DNA of 64,000 bases from Lactonifactor sp050944855 (lineage in GTDB: Bacteria > Bacillota > Clostridia > Lachnospirales > Lachnospiraceae): NCBI GenBank assembly GCA_050944855.1, contig JBMNRU010000003.1, forward strand, positions 62,001 through 126,000. The letters run 5' to 3'. Made by a program: the position numbers and the translations under genes. The notes beneath the pieces are model-generated. The model was not told where the DNA came from. It did no database searches and worked only from the letters and a program-made list of their open reading frames with translations. Each line of letters opens with the position of its first letter. Position 1 is the stretch's first letter. Shown here piece after piece: positions 1-7,120 of this stretch.

Positions 1-1
1 A

Positions 2-397
2 ATGGAATTTGAACCCCAGGGAATTCCGGTGTTCCCCATTTCGGCAGTGAGCGGACAGGGCGTAAAAGAACTCCTTGGAGCTGTTCAGAAGATTTTGAAT
101 GAATTGCCGAAAGAGAGAGTGGTATTTGAACCGGAATACTTCCCGGATGAAGAACTAATTTCCGAAAACCTCCCCTATACGGTGGAACGATCCGAAGAAG
201 ATCCTCATACCTTCCTTGTTGAAGGACCTAAGATTGAAAAAATGCTGGGATATACAAACCTTGACAGTGAAAAAGGATTTGCTTTCTTTCAGCGTTTCTT
301 AAAGGATGGCGGAATTCTGGATGATCTGGAAAAAGCCGGTATTGAAGAAGGGGATACGGTCCGTATGTATGGACTTGAATTTGACTATTACAAATAG
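2..397 (+). CDS. obg: GTPase Obg/CgtA, C-terminal part (5' truncated by the window edge)
   Basis: The frame is open to the left edge, so the ATG at base 2 is an internal Met and not a start. The visible 131 residues begin near the end of the G domain: PISAVSGQGV at about residues 12-21 is the G5 SAxSG motif. They continue into the C-terminal OCT domain of Firmicutes Obg (from about residue 45, with FLVEGPKIEKML and the ending GDTVRMYGLEFDYYK). Obg is an essential ribosome-associated GTPase in 50S assembly and the stringent and stress response. yhbY follows after 12 nt, and the usual obg-yhbY-nadD-yqeK-rsfS order supports the call. The N-terminal Obg fold and the G1-G4 motifs lie outside the window. 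Confidence 0.95.
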   Translation: MEFEPQGIPVFPISAVSGQGVKELLGAVQKILNELPKERVVFEPEYFPDEELISENLPYTVERSEEDPHTFLVEGPKIEKMLGYTNLDSEKGFAFFQRFLKDGGILDDLEKAGIEEGDTVRMYGLEFDYYK

Positions 398-409
398 GAG
401 AACAATAAG

Positions 410-703
410 ATGACAAGCAAACAGCGCGCATATTTAAAAAGCCTGGCAATGACCATGGAGCCAATCCTGCAGATCGGCAAATTCGGCATTACACCGGAAA
501 ACACGGCATCCGTGGCAGAGGCTTTGGAAGCCAGAGAATTGATTAAGATCAATGTTCTGCAGAACTGTATGGAGGATCCGAAAGCTTTAGGACAGATGCT
601 GGCAGAACGTACCTCTTCTCAGGTAGTACAGGTGATCGGCAAAAAGATCGTACTATATAAAGAAGGAAAAAACGAGAAAAAGAAAATCCAGCTGCCCCGG
701 TAA
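410..703 (+). CDS. yhbY: YhbY-family RNA-binding (CRM domain) protein
   Basis: A 97-residue single-domain CRM protein, the normal length for the family. The KH-like GxxG loop is visible as QIGKFGITP near residue 22, followed by the conserved ALEARELIKINVLQN stretch. YhbY binds pre-50S ribosomal particles; its exact step is unsettled. The start ATG has an AGGAG ribosome-binding site 6-7 nt upstream. It lies 12 nt after obg and 32 nt before nadD in one transcriptional unit. The C-terminus is lysine-rich, consistent with RNA binding. Confidence 0.92.
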   Translation: MTSKQRAYLKSLAMTMEPILQIGKFGITPENTASVAEALEARELIKINVLQNCMEDPKALGQMLAERTSSQVVQVIGKKIVLYKEGKNEKKKIQLPR

Positions 704-735
704 ACTTACCCGCCAATAGTCAGGGAGCATTATTT

Positions 736-1371
736 ATGGAAGATAAAAAAAGAAAAATCGGAATTATGGGAGGAACGTTTGATCCTATCCATATAGGACA
801 TTTAATACTGGGCGAAACAGCCTATGAACAGCTGCAATTGGATAAAGTATTCTTTATGCCCGCCGGCAATCCTCCGCATAAACAAAATCGTCGGGGAAGA
901 GCCAGCGATGAACAGCGGGTGGAAATGGTATCCCGTGCTATCGCATCGAATCCCCATTTCGAACTGTCTTTAGTGGAAATGAATGAAGATGGATATACTT
1001 ATACCTATCGAACCCTGGAACAGCTAAATGCAGCTTATCCCGACGTGGCATTTTACTTTATACTGGGTGCAGATTCTTTATTTAACTTTGATACCTGGAT
1101 GGAACCGCAGCGAATCTGTGATGCCTGTACCGTAGTGATCGCTACCCGGAATCATACGTCCAGCCAGGAACTGGATAAAAAAATACAGGAACTGTCCCAA
1201 AAATATCATGGTACTTTTGTGAAATTAGAATCTTTGAATATAGATATTTCCTCCGGTACCCTGCGGGAATGGATCAAAAACGGAAAAACCATTCGCTATT
1301 ATGTATCCGATTCTGTGATCGACTATATCCGGGAAGAAAAAATGTATAAAGGCTGTGGAATGATTGAATAA
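736..1371 (+). CDS. nadD: Nicotinate-nucleotide adenylyltransferase NadD
   Basis: A 211-residue cytosolic enzyme that transfers AMP from ATP to nicotinate mononucleotide to give deamido-NAD, a late step of NAD synthesis. The nucleotidyltransferase signature GGTFDPIHIGHL (about residues 11-22) carries the (H/T)xGH active site. The second motif, ISSGTLREWI, is near residue 170, followed by the family-typical YYVSDSVIDYI. Length is normal. The 3' end overlaps the yqeK start by 8 nt, indicating translational coupling in the obg operon. Confidence 0.96.
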   Translation: MEDKKRKIGIMGGTFDPIHIGHLILGETAYEQLQLDKVFFMPAGNPPHKQNRRGRASDEQRVEMVSRAIASNPHFELSLVEMNEDGYTYTYRTLEQLNAAYPDVAFYFILGADSLFNFDTWMEPQRICDACTVVIATRNHTSSQELDKKIQELSQKYHGTFVKLESLNIDISSGTLREWIKNGKTIRYYVSDSVIDYIREEKMYKGCGMIE

Positions 1372-1975
1372 AAAATATGACTTAAATAAAATGGAAAAAA
1401 CTTTAAAAAAGTACCTGGATGAGGATCGCTTTGCCCATACGATCGGTGTTATGTATACAGCGGCCGCATTAGCCATGGCCCATAATGGGAATATAGAAAT
1501 GGCACAGACAGCAGGTCTGCTTCATGATTGTGCCAAGTGTATTCCGAATAAGAAAAAATTACAATTGTGTGAAGAATATCAGGTCTCTGTCACCAATTTT
1601 GAAAGGGAACATCCATTTTTAATTCATGCAAAATTGGGAGCAGCAATAGCAAAAGACAAATACGATGTGAAAGACAGGGAGATTTTAAATGCAATTGCCT
1701 GGCATACGACAGGAAAACCGGATATGACGCTTCTGGAAAAGATTATATATATTGCTGACTATATTGAGCCACACCGGGATAAGGCGCCGCATCTTCCCTA
1801 TATTCGCCAACTGGCATTTTCTGACCTGGATGCCTGTATGTATGAAATCTTAAAGGATACGCTGGAATATCTGGGATCAGCTCCGCAGGAAATCGACGAA
1901 ACAAGCAGACAAGCATTTATGTTTTATAAAAGACTTCAAGAGGATAAAAATAGAAAAGGAGAAGTATATGGATAA
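1364..1975 (+). CDS. yqeK: HD-domain hydrolase YqeK (bis(5'-nucleosyl)-tetraphosphatase-like)
   Basis: A 203-residue HD-superfamily phosphohydrolase. The metal-binding His-Asp pair is in GLLHDCAKC (H54-D55), with accessory histidines in AHTIGV (near residue 25) and LIHAKLGA, and the distal ADYIEPHR. Family members of this type act as symmetrical Ap4A hydrolases. The TTG at 1364 gives overlap with nadD. An ATG ten codons in (1391) is an alternative start and would remove the overlap. It overlaps rsfS by 8 nt at its 3' end, so the order nadD-yqeK-rsfS is tightly packed. Confidence 0.92.
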   Translation: MNKKYDLNKMEKTLKKYLDEDRFAHTIGVMYTAAALAMAHNGNIEMAQTAGLLHDCAKCIPNKKKLQLCEEYQVSVTNFEREHPFLIHAKLGAAIAKDKYDVKDREILNAIAWHTTGKPDMTLLEKIIYIADYIEPHRDKAPHLPYIRQLAFSDLDACMYEILKDTLEYLGSAPQEIDETSRQAFMFYKRLQEDKNRKGEVYG

Positions 1976-2330
1976 TCGTGCAAAAGAAATGGCCCGTCTT
2001 GCCTGTCAGGCATTAGAAGACAAAAAGGCAATGGAACTTCGTATCATTGACATTACAGAAATCTCCACATTAGCGGATTATTTTATCATTGCAAGCGGTA
2101 CCAACCAAAATCAGGTACAGGCTATGGCAGATCATGTGGATGAAGTTTTAGGACGCGCAGGGTTTAATGCAAAAAGTACAGAAGGCTATCAAACAGCTAA
2201 CTGGATTTTAATGGATTACAGGGATATTATCGTCCACGTATTTGATGAAGAAAATCGTCTTTTCTATGATTTGGAAAGAATCTGGAGAGACGGAAAAAGT
2301 ATTACAACAGCAGAATTAGAAGAGCAGTAA
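1968..2330 (+). CDS. rsfS: Ribosomal silencing factor RsfS (YbeB)
   Basis: A 120-residue RsfS/Iojap protein, normal length. The conserved core LADYFIIASGTNQNQVQAMAD (residues about 35-55) and the later WILMDYRDIIVHVFDEENRLFYDLERIW are diagnostic. RsfS binds ribosomal protein L14 (uL14) and blocks 30S-50S joining when nutrients are scarce. The start ATG has AAAAGGAG eight nt upstream inside the yqeK 3' end. It is the last gene of the unit and is followed at once by a hairpin terminator. Confidence 0.95.
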   Translation: MDNRAKEMARLACQALEDKKAMELRIIDITEISTLADYFIIASGTNQNQVQAMADHVDEVLGRAGFNAKSTEGYQTANWILMDYRDIIVHVFDEENRLFYDLERIWRDGKSITTAELEEQ

Positions 2331-2334
2331 TGAG

Positions 2335-2372
2335 AAGGTGCCAACAAATACCAATTTGTATGGCACCTTTTT
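2335..2372 (+). terminator. Rho-independent terminator of the obg-rsfS operon
   Basis: The arms GGTGCCA (2337-2343) and TGGCACC (2361-2367) enclose a second stem (ACAAAT/ATTTGT), so nearly the whole hairpin pairs. It is followed by TTTTT on the plus strand. It begins 5 nt after the rsfS stop. It could also stop lexA transcripts arriving from the right, but the T-run on that strand is weak. Confidence 0.85.
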
Positions 2373-2410
2373 CTACCATATTAATAAGAGATGGATCAAA
2401 CCAGTCTTTT

Positions 2411-3031
2411 TTATCTCATAAATCGAAAGATACCGATTACCTTTCCCAAAATGGATAATTCATCATGAACAATAATCGGATCCATATAATCATTCTCAGG
2501 CTGCAGACGATAATAACCATCTTCTTTGTAAAAGGTTTTTACCGTTGCAGAATCCTCTACCAGGGCAACGATCATTTCTCCATTGGATGCAACATTTTTC
2601 TGCTCAACCAGTATGTAATCCCCATCAAAGATTCCTGCATTCACCATACTTTCTCCCTGTACTTTCAGCATGAAGATCTGCGCATTTGGCATATATTCCG
2701 CTGGGACAGGAAAATAGCTCTCGATATTCTCTACCGCTAAAAGCGGCTGACCGGCAGCTACCTTACCTAATAAAGGAACATTTACCATTTCACGTCTGGT
2801 GAGATTAAACGTATCATCAATGATCTCAATAGCACGGGGCTTGGTAGGATCTCTTCGAATATAACCATTCTTTTCCAACGTTTCCAAATGGGAGTGGACA
2901 GACGACGTGGACTTTAAATGGACAGCTTCGCAAATATCCCTGACAGAAGGCGGAAACCCGCGATTGATAATCTCGCTTTTGATATAATCTAATATTTCCT
3001 GTTGCTTTTTAGAAATCTTTCCGTAACTCAT
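2411..3031 (-). CDS. lexA: LexA repressor (SOS regulator)
   Basis: A 206-residue two-domain repressor. The N-terminal winged helix (residues 1-70, with GFPPSVRDICEAV) binds SOS boxes; the C-terminal S24 autoprotease cleaves itself at A93-G94 (in VAAGQP) when RecA filaments form. The catalytic Ser is S128 (GESM) and the Lys is K165 (ATVKTF). Length equals Firmicutes LexA. It is transcribed divergently from a YneA-like division inhibitor, the same arrangement as in Bacillus. Four LexA-box-like sites between the two genes imply autoregulation. Confidence 0.97.
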   Translation of the reverse strand: MSYGKISKKQQEILDYIKSEIINRGFPPSVRDICEAVHLKSTSSVHSHLETLEKNGYIRRDPTKPRAIEIIDDTFNLTRREMVNVPLLGKVAAGQPLLAVENIESYFPVPAEYMPNAQIFMLKVQGESMVNAGIFDGDYILVEQKNVASNGEMIVALVEDSATVKTFYKEDGYYRLQPENDYMDPIIVHDELSILGKVIGIFRFMR

Positions 3032-3087
3032 ATATATACAAACCTCCTCAAAAGTTTAAAGATAGCGTAAATACTTTATCTAATTAG

Positions 3088-3116
3088 ATAATAACACAAG
3101 CTTGCTTGAAATGCAA
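3088..3116 (-). promoter_or_regulatory. lexA promoter (sigma-A type)
   Basis: On the minus strand TTGCAT (3111-3116) and TATTAT (3088-3093) are 17 nt apart, about 60 nt upstream of lexA. A LexA-box-like site at 3127-3140 lies just upstream of the -35. An AGGAGG ribosome-binding site precedes the lexA start. Confidence 0.6.
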
Positions 3117-3126
3117 ACAAATATTC

Positions 3127-3226
3127 GGAATGTTTGTTCGATTTTTTTAATGGATTCTATTGACAAACATTTGTTCTAATATTATAATACAAACATAGCA
3201 AACAAATGTTCACGAACAAATTTTCG
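3127..3226. promoter_or_regulatory. Cluster of four LexA (SOS) boxes between lexA and the yneA-like gene
   Basis: Four 14-bp matches to the Gram-positive SOS box (CGAAC-N4-GTTYG) were read directly: 3127-3140 (minus strand CGAACAAACATTCC), 3164-3177 (minus strand AGAACAAATGTTTG), 3199-3212 (CAAACAAATGTTCA) and 3213-3226 (CGAACAAATTTTCG). The second overlaps the -35 of the rightward promoter; the third and fourth lie after its start site, the last ending at the ribosome-binding site. Each departs from consensus by one or two bases. This placement would block initiation and elongation toward the yneA-like gene. Confidence 0.82.
3160..3188 (+). promoter_or_regulatory. Promoter of the yneA-like gene
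   Basis: A consensus sigma-A promoter: TTGACA (3160-3165), 17-nt spacer, TATAAT (3183-3188). The -35 overlaps the LexA-box-like site at 3164-3177, so the strong promoter should be silent until SOS induction. Confidence 0.85.
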
Positions 3227-3238
3227 GAGGGGTTATAC

Positions 3239-3565
3239 ATGAATGCACGGAGAAAAAGAAAATTACAGATTCTTGTTTTTTTATTTATAGCTTTTGTTTT
3301 TACAGCCGTATTACTGGTACGCAGCTGTGTGATCGTGGCAAATGCAGGTACAAAAGAAACTACATCCAATTATAAATATTATACCAGCATTGAGATTCAG
3401 CGCGGCGACAGCCTTTGGTCCATAGCGGAAACTTATATCAGTGATGAATATGATTCTGTTCAGGATTATATTGACGAGATCAAAAGTATCAATCATATAA
3501 CAGATGATACCATAACACAGGGAAGTTATTTGTGTGTTCCTTATTATGCAGCAAAAACAAAATAG
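3239..3565 (+). CDS. yneA: YneA-like SOS cell-division inhibitor (membrane-anchored LysM protein)
   Basis: A 108-residue protein with a positively charged N-terminus, one membrane segment (about residues 8-28) and an extracytoplasmic LysM domain (about residues 45-105, with IQRGDSLWSIAETY). This is the layout of Bacillus YneA, which halts septation during the SOS response. The start at 3239 has GGAGGGG 6-8 nt upstream. An in-frame ATG at 3206 is rejected because it lies inside a LexA box and lacks a ribosome-binding site. Divergence from lexA and three boxes downstream of lexA's own site make SOS control very likely. The identification is by layout and context, since YneA proteins diverge in sequence. 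Confidence 0.83.
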   Translation: MNARRKRKLQILVFLFIAFVFTAVLLVRSCVIVANAGTKETTSNYKYYTSIEIQRGDSLWSIAETYISDEYDSVQDYIDEIKSINHITDDTITQGSYLCVPYYAAKTK

Positions 3566-3587
3566 AATACATACAACTGAATAAGCG

Positions 3588-3637
3588 ATAAAAAATGTCC
3601 TGTAACGCGCAATTTTGGCCCTTAAGGACATTTTTTA
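3588..3637 (+). terminator. Terminator after the yneA-like gene
   Basis: AAAAAATGTCC (ending 3600) pairs with GGACATTTTTT (3626-3636) around a 25-nt loop, with the T-run on the plus strand. Its symmetric A/T flanks make it usable from both directions. Confidence 0.75.
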
Positions 3638-3689
3638 ATTAGACCTAAGGAAACTTATGAAAGCTGTCTAAAACCCCTTAAAATTGCCC

Positions 3690-3719
3690 TTGACAAGCGA
3701 TATAGTTTTCGTATATGAT
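3690..3719 (+). promoter_or_regulatory. Putative promoter of the XerS-like gene
   Basis: TTGACA (3690-3695) and TATGAT (3714-3719) are 18 nt apart. The predicted transcript would start near 3726 and carry the inverted repeats at 3731-3766 in a leader of about 125 nt. Confidence 0.55.
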
Positions 3720-3734
3720 AATTCCAGGTTCATC

Positions 3735-3762
3735 TATTCGAAAAACTCGTGTTTGTAGAATA
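3735..3762. other. Candidate dif-like Xer recombination site
   Basis: Two 11-bp half-sites, TATTCGAAAAA (3735-3745) and TTTGTAGAATA (3752-3762), match in inverted orientation at 9 of 11 positions and flank a 6-bp centre CTCGTG. This is the 11-6-11 layout of dif sites. The symmetry extends outward (CATC/GATG, and GTATATGA at 3711-3718 against TCATATAC at 3770-3777). The site lies 90 bp upstream of an XerS-like recombinase. From memory, streptococcal and lactococcal difSL also sits next to xerS and shares a GAAAAACT core. An operator or leader hairpin is the alternative. Confidence 0.45.
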
Positions 3763-3851
3763 GATGGATTCATATACAAGAACTGCTTATTAACATAAAA
3801 TTATTATGGTAAACTAATACCATTCTTTTTTTCAGGGAGTTATTACATCTT

Positions 3852-4913
3852 ATGGCAAAAAATCTTACTTATCGGGAACAGACCGATACAGAAAATATTA
3901 TGAAGCTGAGGGAAATATTAAAGACACTTCCGGAATTCACCCGGGATTATTTCCGTGCGGCAAGTACGACAACTACAACGAAAACAAGAATTTCCTACGC
4001 CTATGATATCCGTATTTTCTTTCAATTTCTCATTGAGGAAAATCCCTTATTTAAAGGAAAAGAAATTACAGACCTGACAATTGATGTTCTGGATCAGGTA
4101 AAGGCGCTGGATATTGAAGAATACCAGGAATATTTAAAAGCCTATTCAGCCGGGGAGGATCCGAATGTAACGACCAATGGAGAACGGGGATTAAAGAGAA
4201 AGATGTCTTCCCTGCGCAGTTTTTATGCTTATTATTTCAAACATGAAATGATCACTACGAATCCTACTCTCCTGGTGGACATGCCGAAAATCCATGATAA
4301 ATCCATCATTCGGTTGGACGCAGATGAAGTGGCTGCTCTCTTAGATTATATAGAACACTGCAGAGATCAGCTTTCCGGACAAAAGCTTGTCTATTATGAA
4401 AAAACGAAGGATCGGGATTTTGCACTGGTCACTCTCCTTCTGGGAACCGGTATTCGTGTCTCCGAATGTGTGGGGCTGGATGTGGAGGATATTGATTTTA
4501 AAAATAATGGAATAAAGGTCACCCGAAAAGGCGGAAATGAAATGATCGTTTATTTCGGTGAAGAGGTGGAAGAAGCGCTGTGCTCCTATCTGGAAGTCAG
4601 AAAAGGAATTACGCCTGTCGCGGGTCATGAACATGCTCTCTTCTATTCCACACAGAGAAAGCGTATGAGTGTAAAATCGGTGGAAAATCTGGTCAAAAAA
4701 TATGCACAGGCGATTACTACTACGAAGCATATTACCCCACACAAACTGCGCAGTACCTATGGTACCGCACTTTATCAGGAGACCGGCGATATTTATCTGG
4801 TAGCCGATGTATTGGGGCACAGAGACGTAAATACGACCAAAAAGCACTATGCTGCTTTGGATGACGCCAGAAGGCGTACCGCTGCCACAAAAGTAAAATT
4901 GCGGAAAGACTGA
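3852..4913 (+). CDS. xerS: XerS-like tyrosine recombinase
   Basis: A 353-residue site-specific recombinase. The N-terminal SAM-like core-binding domain covers about residues 20-140 and the catalytic domain about 155-350. All catalytic residues are present: R202 (GTGIRVSE), K226 (TRKGG), H297/R300 (HKLR), H323 (LGH) and the nucleophile Y333 (KHYAAL). Its length, the KTKDRDFALVTLLLGTG block and the TPHKLR block resemble XerS, the single-protein Xer of streptococci (about 356 residues), more than XerC/XerD (about 300). It sits alone, with no phage or transposon genes nearby, so a housekeeping role in chromosome-dimer resolution is more likely than an element integrase. The assignment as XerS is an inference. 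Confidence 0.8.
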   Translation: MAKNLTYREQTDTENIMKLREILKTLPEFTRDYFRAASTTTTTKTRISYAYDIRIFFQFLIEENPLFKGKEITDLTIDVLDQVKALDIEEYQEYLKAYSAGEDPNVTTNGERGLKRKMSSLRSFYAYYFKHEMITTNPTLLVDMPKIHDKSIIRLDADEVAALLDYIEHCRDQLSGQKLVYYEKTKDRDFALVTLLLGTGIRVSECVGLDVEDIDFKNNGIKVTRKGGNEMIVYFGEEVEEALCSYLEVRKGITPVAGHEHALFYSTQRKRMSVKSVENLVKKYAQAITTTKHITPHKLRSTYGTALYQETGDIYLVADVLGHRDVNTTKKHYAALDDARRRTAATKVKLRKD

Positions 4914-4922
4914 GAATCAGAG

Positions 4923-4958
4923 AAAACCCGGGTGATAGACTTCTTCTATAGCCCGGGT
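4923..4958 (-). terminator. Terminator for the two-component operon (possibly bidirectional)
   Basis: ACCCGGG (4926-4932) pairs with CCCGGGT (4952-4958), with an inner ATAGA/TCTAT stem. On the minus strand the hairpin is followed by TTTTC, 16 nt past the kinase stop. On the plus strand it follows the recombinase stop but lacks a T-run. Confidence 0.7.
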
Positions 4959-4973
4959 GATCACTCCTTCATA

Positions 4974-6266
4974 TTATGCAATATTGGTCTGAGGAAATTT
5001 TAGACGGGCTTTAAACTGATCACAGTCAATCTGAATATCAAATTCTCCGCCCAGAGCGCCGGCATAGGTGCTGACGATGGCAAGTCCCAGGCCATTTCCT
5101 TCTGTACTTCGTTCCTTATCTCCTCTCGCAAATCGTTCTACAATATCTTCCTTCTTAAAATCCATAAAATATCCGGCAGTATTGGTGATTTCCATGCAGA
5201 GGAATTGCTCCGGATACGGTTCTTCTTTTTTCTGTATATCCGTTTTAATAAAAACGCGGGTATCCTTTGCCGAGTATTTCAAAGCATTTTCCAGCAGATT
5301 TTGGCAAATGCGATAAAAATACATATTATCTGAAATAAGTTCCGTGTTTTCTTCTGTCAGCTGTTTTACGAAATGCAGTCCGCTTTCCTGGATCCGATCC
5401 TCCATATCAGCAAATAATTGCTCAATCAGCCGGTTTACTTCAAATTTTTCCATATGAAGTTCTGTGTTTCCACTGCTGACTTTCGCCAGGGAAAAGAGGC
5501 TTTCGATCATCTCTTTGAGTTTTTCCGCTTTATTAGAAATTACTTCCAGATAGTCATGGGCCACGTCACTCATAGTTTCTTTTTTCATCAATTCCAGATA
5601 CCCCACCATAGATGTCAGTGGAGTTTTTAAATCATGGGAAACATTTGTGATTAAGTCCACGCGCAGCTGGTCACTTCTCGATACTTTCTCCAAACTGTCT
5701 CTTTCAATTTCCAGCGCCTTCTCCAGACTCTGTCTGTTAATTTCTGTCATTTGTTCCATGAGAAGATTCAGCTTGCCGTTCATAAAGCGTATCAGCAAAA
5801 TCTGACAGATAATAAACTGTATCAAAACGGTAAGGATCGCCATATATCCTGATGCATAATTATAATAAGATCCACCAGTCCAGTACCATGGTGGAGTTCT
5901 TATAAGCATGGATAAATACCAGCAAGACAACAATAATGCAAAAATCCCGATAAGCAGCAGGCGTCGTTCCAGGCGACTCCAGGTACTCTTCCATTCCGTA
6001 TAAAAAGCTTCGTTTACCGGCATCCAGTTTTCATACTTTTTATTTAAAATATAGTTTCCCAAAGGAATTACTCCCATAGAAAAAAGAAAATTGCTCAGAA
6101 AGCCTAAAAAGATAGTTCCCGTTGTCGTATGATAATGACAATAAATAATCATAATATAAAACCAAAAGATACCGGCGGCCATACACAATATTCCTGCCGA
6201 AACTTTTCGTTCGCGAATCAGGGTTCTGAATAATTTTTCAGTTGAATTTTTCCATTTTGTAGCCAA
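4974..6266 (-). CDS. Membrane sensor histidine kinase
   Basis: A 430-residue kinase with four predicted membrane segments (about 21-43, 51-73, 101-122 and 139-161), almost no extracytoplasmic domain, a coiled linker and a HisKA domain. The phosphoacceptor is H211 in NVSHDLKTPLTS. The ATPase domain has the N box (NLLENALKYS), an F-box-like VERFARG and the G2 box GNGLGLAI. The G1 box is degenerate (NTAGYF in place of DxGxG), as in several Clostridia kinases of this class. The start is a TTG that overlaps the upstream regulator by 29 nt. Sparse sensing loops suggest detection of an envelope or membrane signal. The ligand is unknown. Confidence 0.9.
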   Translation of the reverse strand: MATKWKNSTEKLFRTLIRERKVSAGILCMAAGIFWFYIMIIYCHYHTTTGTIFLGFLSNFLFSMGVIPLGNYILNKKYENWMPVNEAFYTEWKSTWSRLERRLLLIGIFALLLSCWYLSMLIRTPPWYWTGGSYYNYASGYMAILTVLIQFIICQILLIRFMNGKLNLLMEQMTEINRQSLEKALEIERDSLEKVSRSDQLRVDLITNVSHDLKTPLTSMVGYLELMKKETMSDVAHDYLEVISNKAEKLKEMIESLFSLAKVSSGNTELHMEKFEVNRLIEQLFADMEDRIQESGLHFVKQLTEENTELISDNMYFYRICQNLLENALKYSAKDTRVFIKTDIQKKEEPYPEQFLCMEITNTAGYFMDFKKEDIVERFARGDKERSTEGNGLGLAIVSTYAGALGGEFDIQIDCDQFKARLKFPQTNIA

Positions 6267-6945
6267 TGCCCCACACCACCTTTACATATCTTGGTTTTTT
6301 CGAATTGATCTCTATTTTTTTACGAATATGACGGATATGAACCATAACCGTATTTTCTACCGCATAACTCACAGTTTCCTCCCAGACATTTTCATAAATC
6401 TGTTCTGCCGAAAAAACCTGTCCGGGATGTTCCATAAAAAGCTGCCGAATTTTATATTCCGTAGCTGTAAGTCTTACGCTTTCCCCTTCTACGATAACAA
6501 TACGCTGCTTTTTATCCAGCACAAGTCCGCCATTTACAATTTTATCTTCATCCGTTTTCGGTGCTAAAGTCCCCCACATATGGTATCTGCGCAGATGTGC
6601 TTTGACTCTTGCAATTAATTCCGCCGGATTATAAGGCTTTTCTATATAATCATCGGCTCCCAGAGTCAATCCGGATACCTTATCACTTTCTTCTGTTTTG
6701 GCCGATAAAATGATAACCGGAATTCTTGAACGTTCTCTCATTTTCATAAGTGCCGATAATCCGTTCATTCTCGGCATCATTACATCCAGCAGAATTAAAT
6801 CTATTTTATTTCCCTCCAGTGCGCTTAACGCTTCCATGCCATCATATGCGCTTATCACTTGATATCCCTCATACTTCAATAGCTCACTGATGGAATATAC
6901 AATTTCTTTATTATCATCTACAACTAAAATAGTTTCCCTTTCCAT
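6238..6945 (-). CDS. OmpR-family response regulator
   Basis: A 235-residue regulator. The receiver domain (1-118) has the acidic pocket DD at 10-11, phosphoacceptor D54 (LLDVMMP) and K103 (EKPY). A winged-helix DNA-binding domain follows (about 135-232). The start at 6945 is chosen because AGGAG lies 7 nt upstream; a longer frame from a TTG at 6960 would run through that site. It pairs with the overlapping kinase. Two 11-bp-spaced direct repeats upstream of its promoter suggest autoregulation. Target genes are not evident; the adjacent wall-binding M23 gene is a possible one. Confidence 0.92.
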   Translation of the reverse strand: MERETILVVDDNKEIVYSISELLKYEGYQVISAYDGMEALSALEGNKIDLILLDVMMPRMNGLSALMKMRERSRIPVIILSAKTEESDKVSGLTLGADDYIEKPYNPAELIARVKAHLRRYHMWGTLAPKTDEDKIVNGGLVLDKKQRIVIVEGESVRLTATEYKIRQLFMEHPGQVFSAEQIYENVWEETVSYAVENTVMVHIRHIRKKIEINSKKPRYVKVVWGIGYKMEKFN

Positions 6946-6997
6946 GTTCGGTCTCCTCAAATTGGTTTATCAGAATCTCGCCCTGTTTGATACATAA

Positions 6998-7003
6998 ATC
7001 ATA
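6998..7003 (-). promoter_or_regulatory. -10 element of the two-component operon
   Basis: TATGAT on the minus strand, about 53 nt upstream of the regulator start. No -35 hexamer is recognisable at the right distance (the 17-nt position reads AGTTTT), which suggests an activator-dependent promoter. Confidence 0.4.
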
Positions 7004-7030
7004 TAATCAGGAAATTAAGAAAAACTTCAC

Positions 7031-7051
7031 ATATTTCTTAAATATTTCTTA
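7031..7051 (-). promoter_or_regulatory. Direct repeats, candidate response-regulator binding site
   Basis: ATATTTCTTA occurs at 7031-7040 and 7042-7051 (TAAGAAATAT on the minus strand), exactly 11 bp apart. One-helical-turn direct repeats upstream of the -35 position are typical of activating OmpR-family sites. The repeats centre about 50 bp upstream of the expected start of the two-component operon. Confidence 0.45.
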
Positions 7052-7058
7052 TCGAATA

Positions 7059-7111
7059 AAAAGGAACTGTATTCTCAGGAAATCACAGATCCATTGAATA
7101 AAGTTCCTTTT
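7059..7111 (-). terminator. Terminator of the M23 wall-binding peptidase gene
   Basis: AAAAGGAACT (7059-7068) and AGTTCCTTTT (7102-7111) form a 10-bp stem with a 33-nt loop. On the minus strand it ends in a T-run, about 10 nt past the gene's stop codon. Confidence 0.75.
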
Positions 7112-7120
7112 ATTTGTTCG

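Noticed and set aside
3206..3238. Upstream ATG extending the YneA-like protein by 11 residues
   Set aside because: It falls inside a LexA box and lacks a ribosome-binding site; GGAGGGG is placed for 3239.
3852..4913. Integrase of a prophage or integrative element
   Set aside because: No excisionase, phage, conjugation or attachment duplicates nearby; the protein resembles housekeeping XerS.
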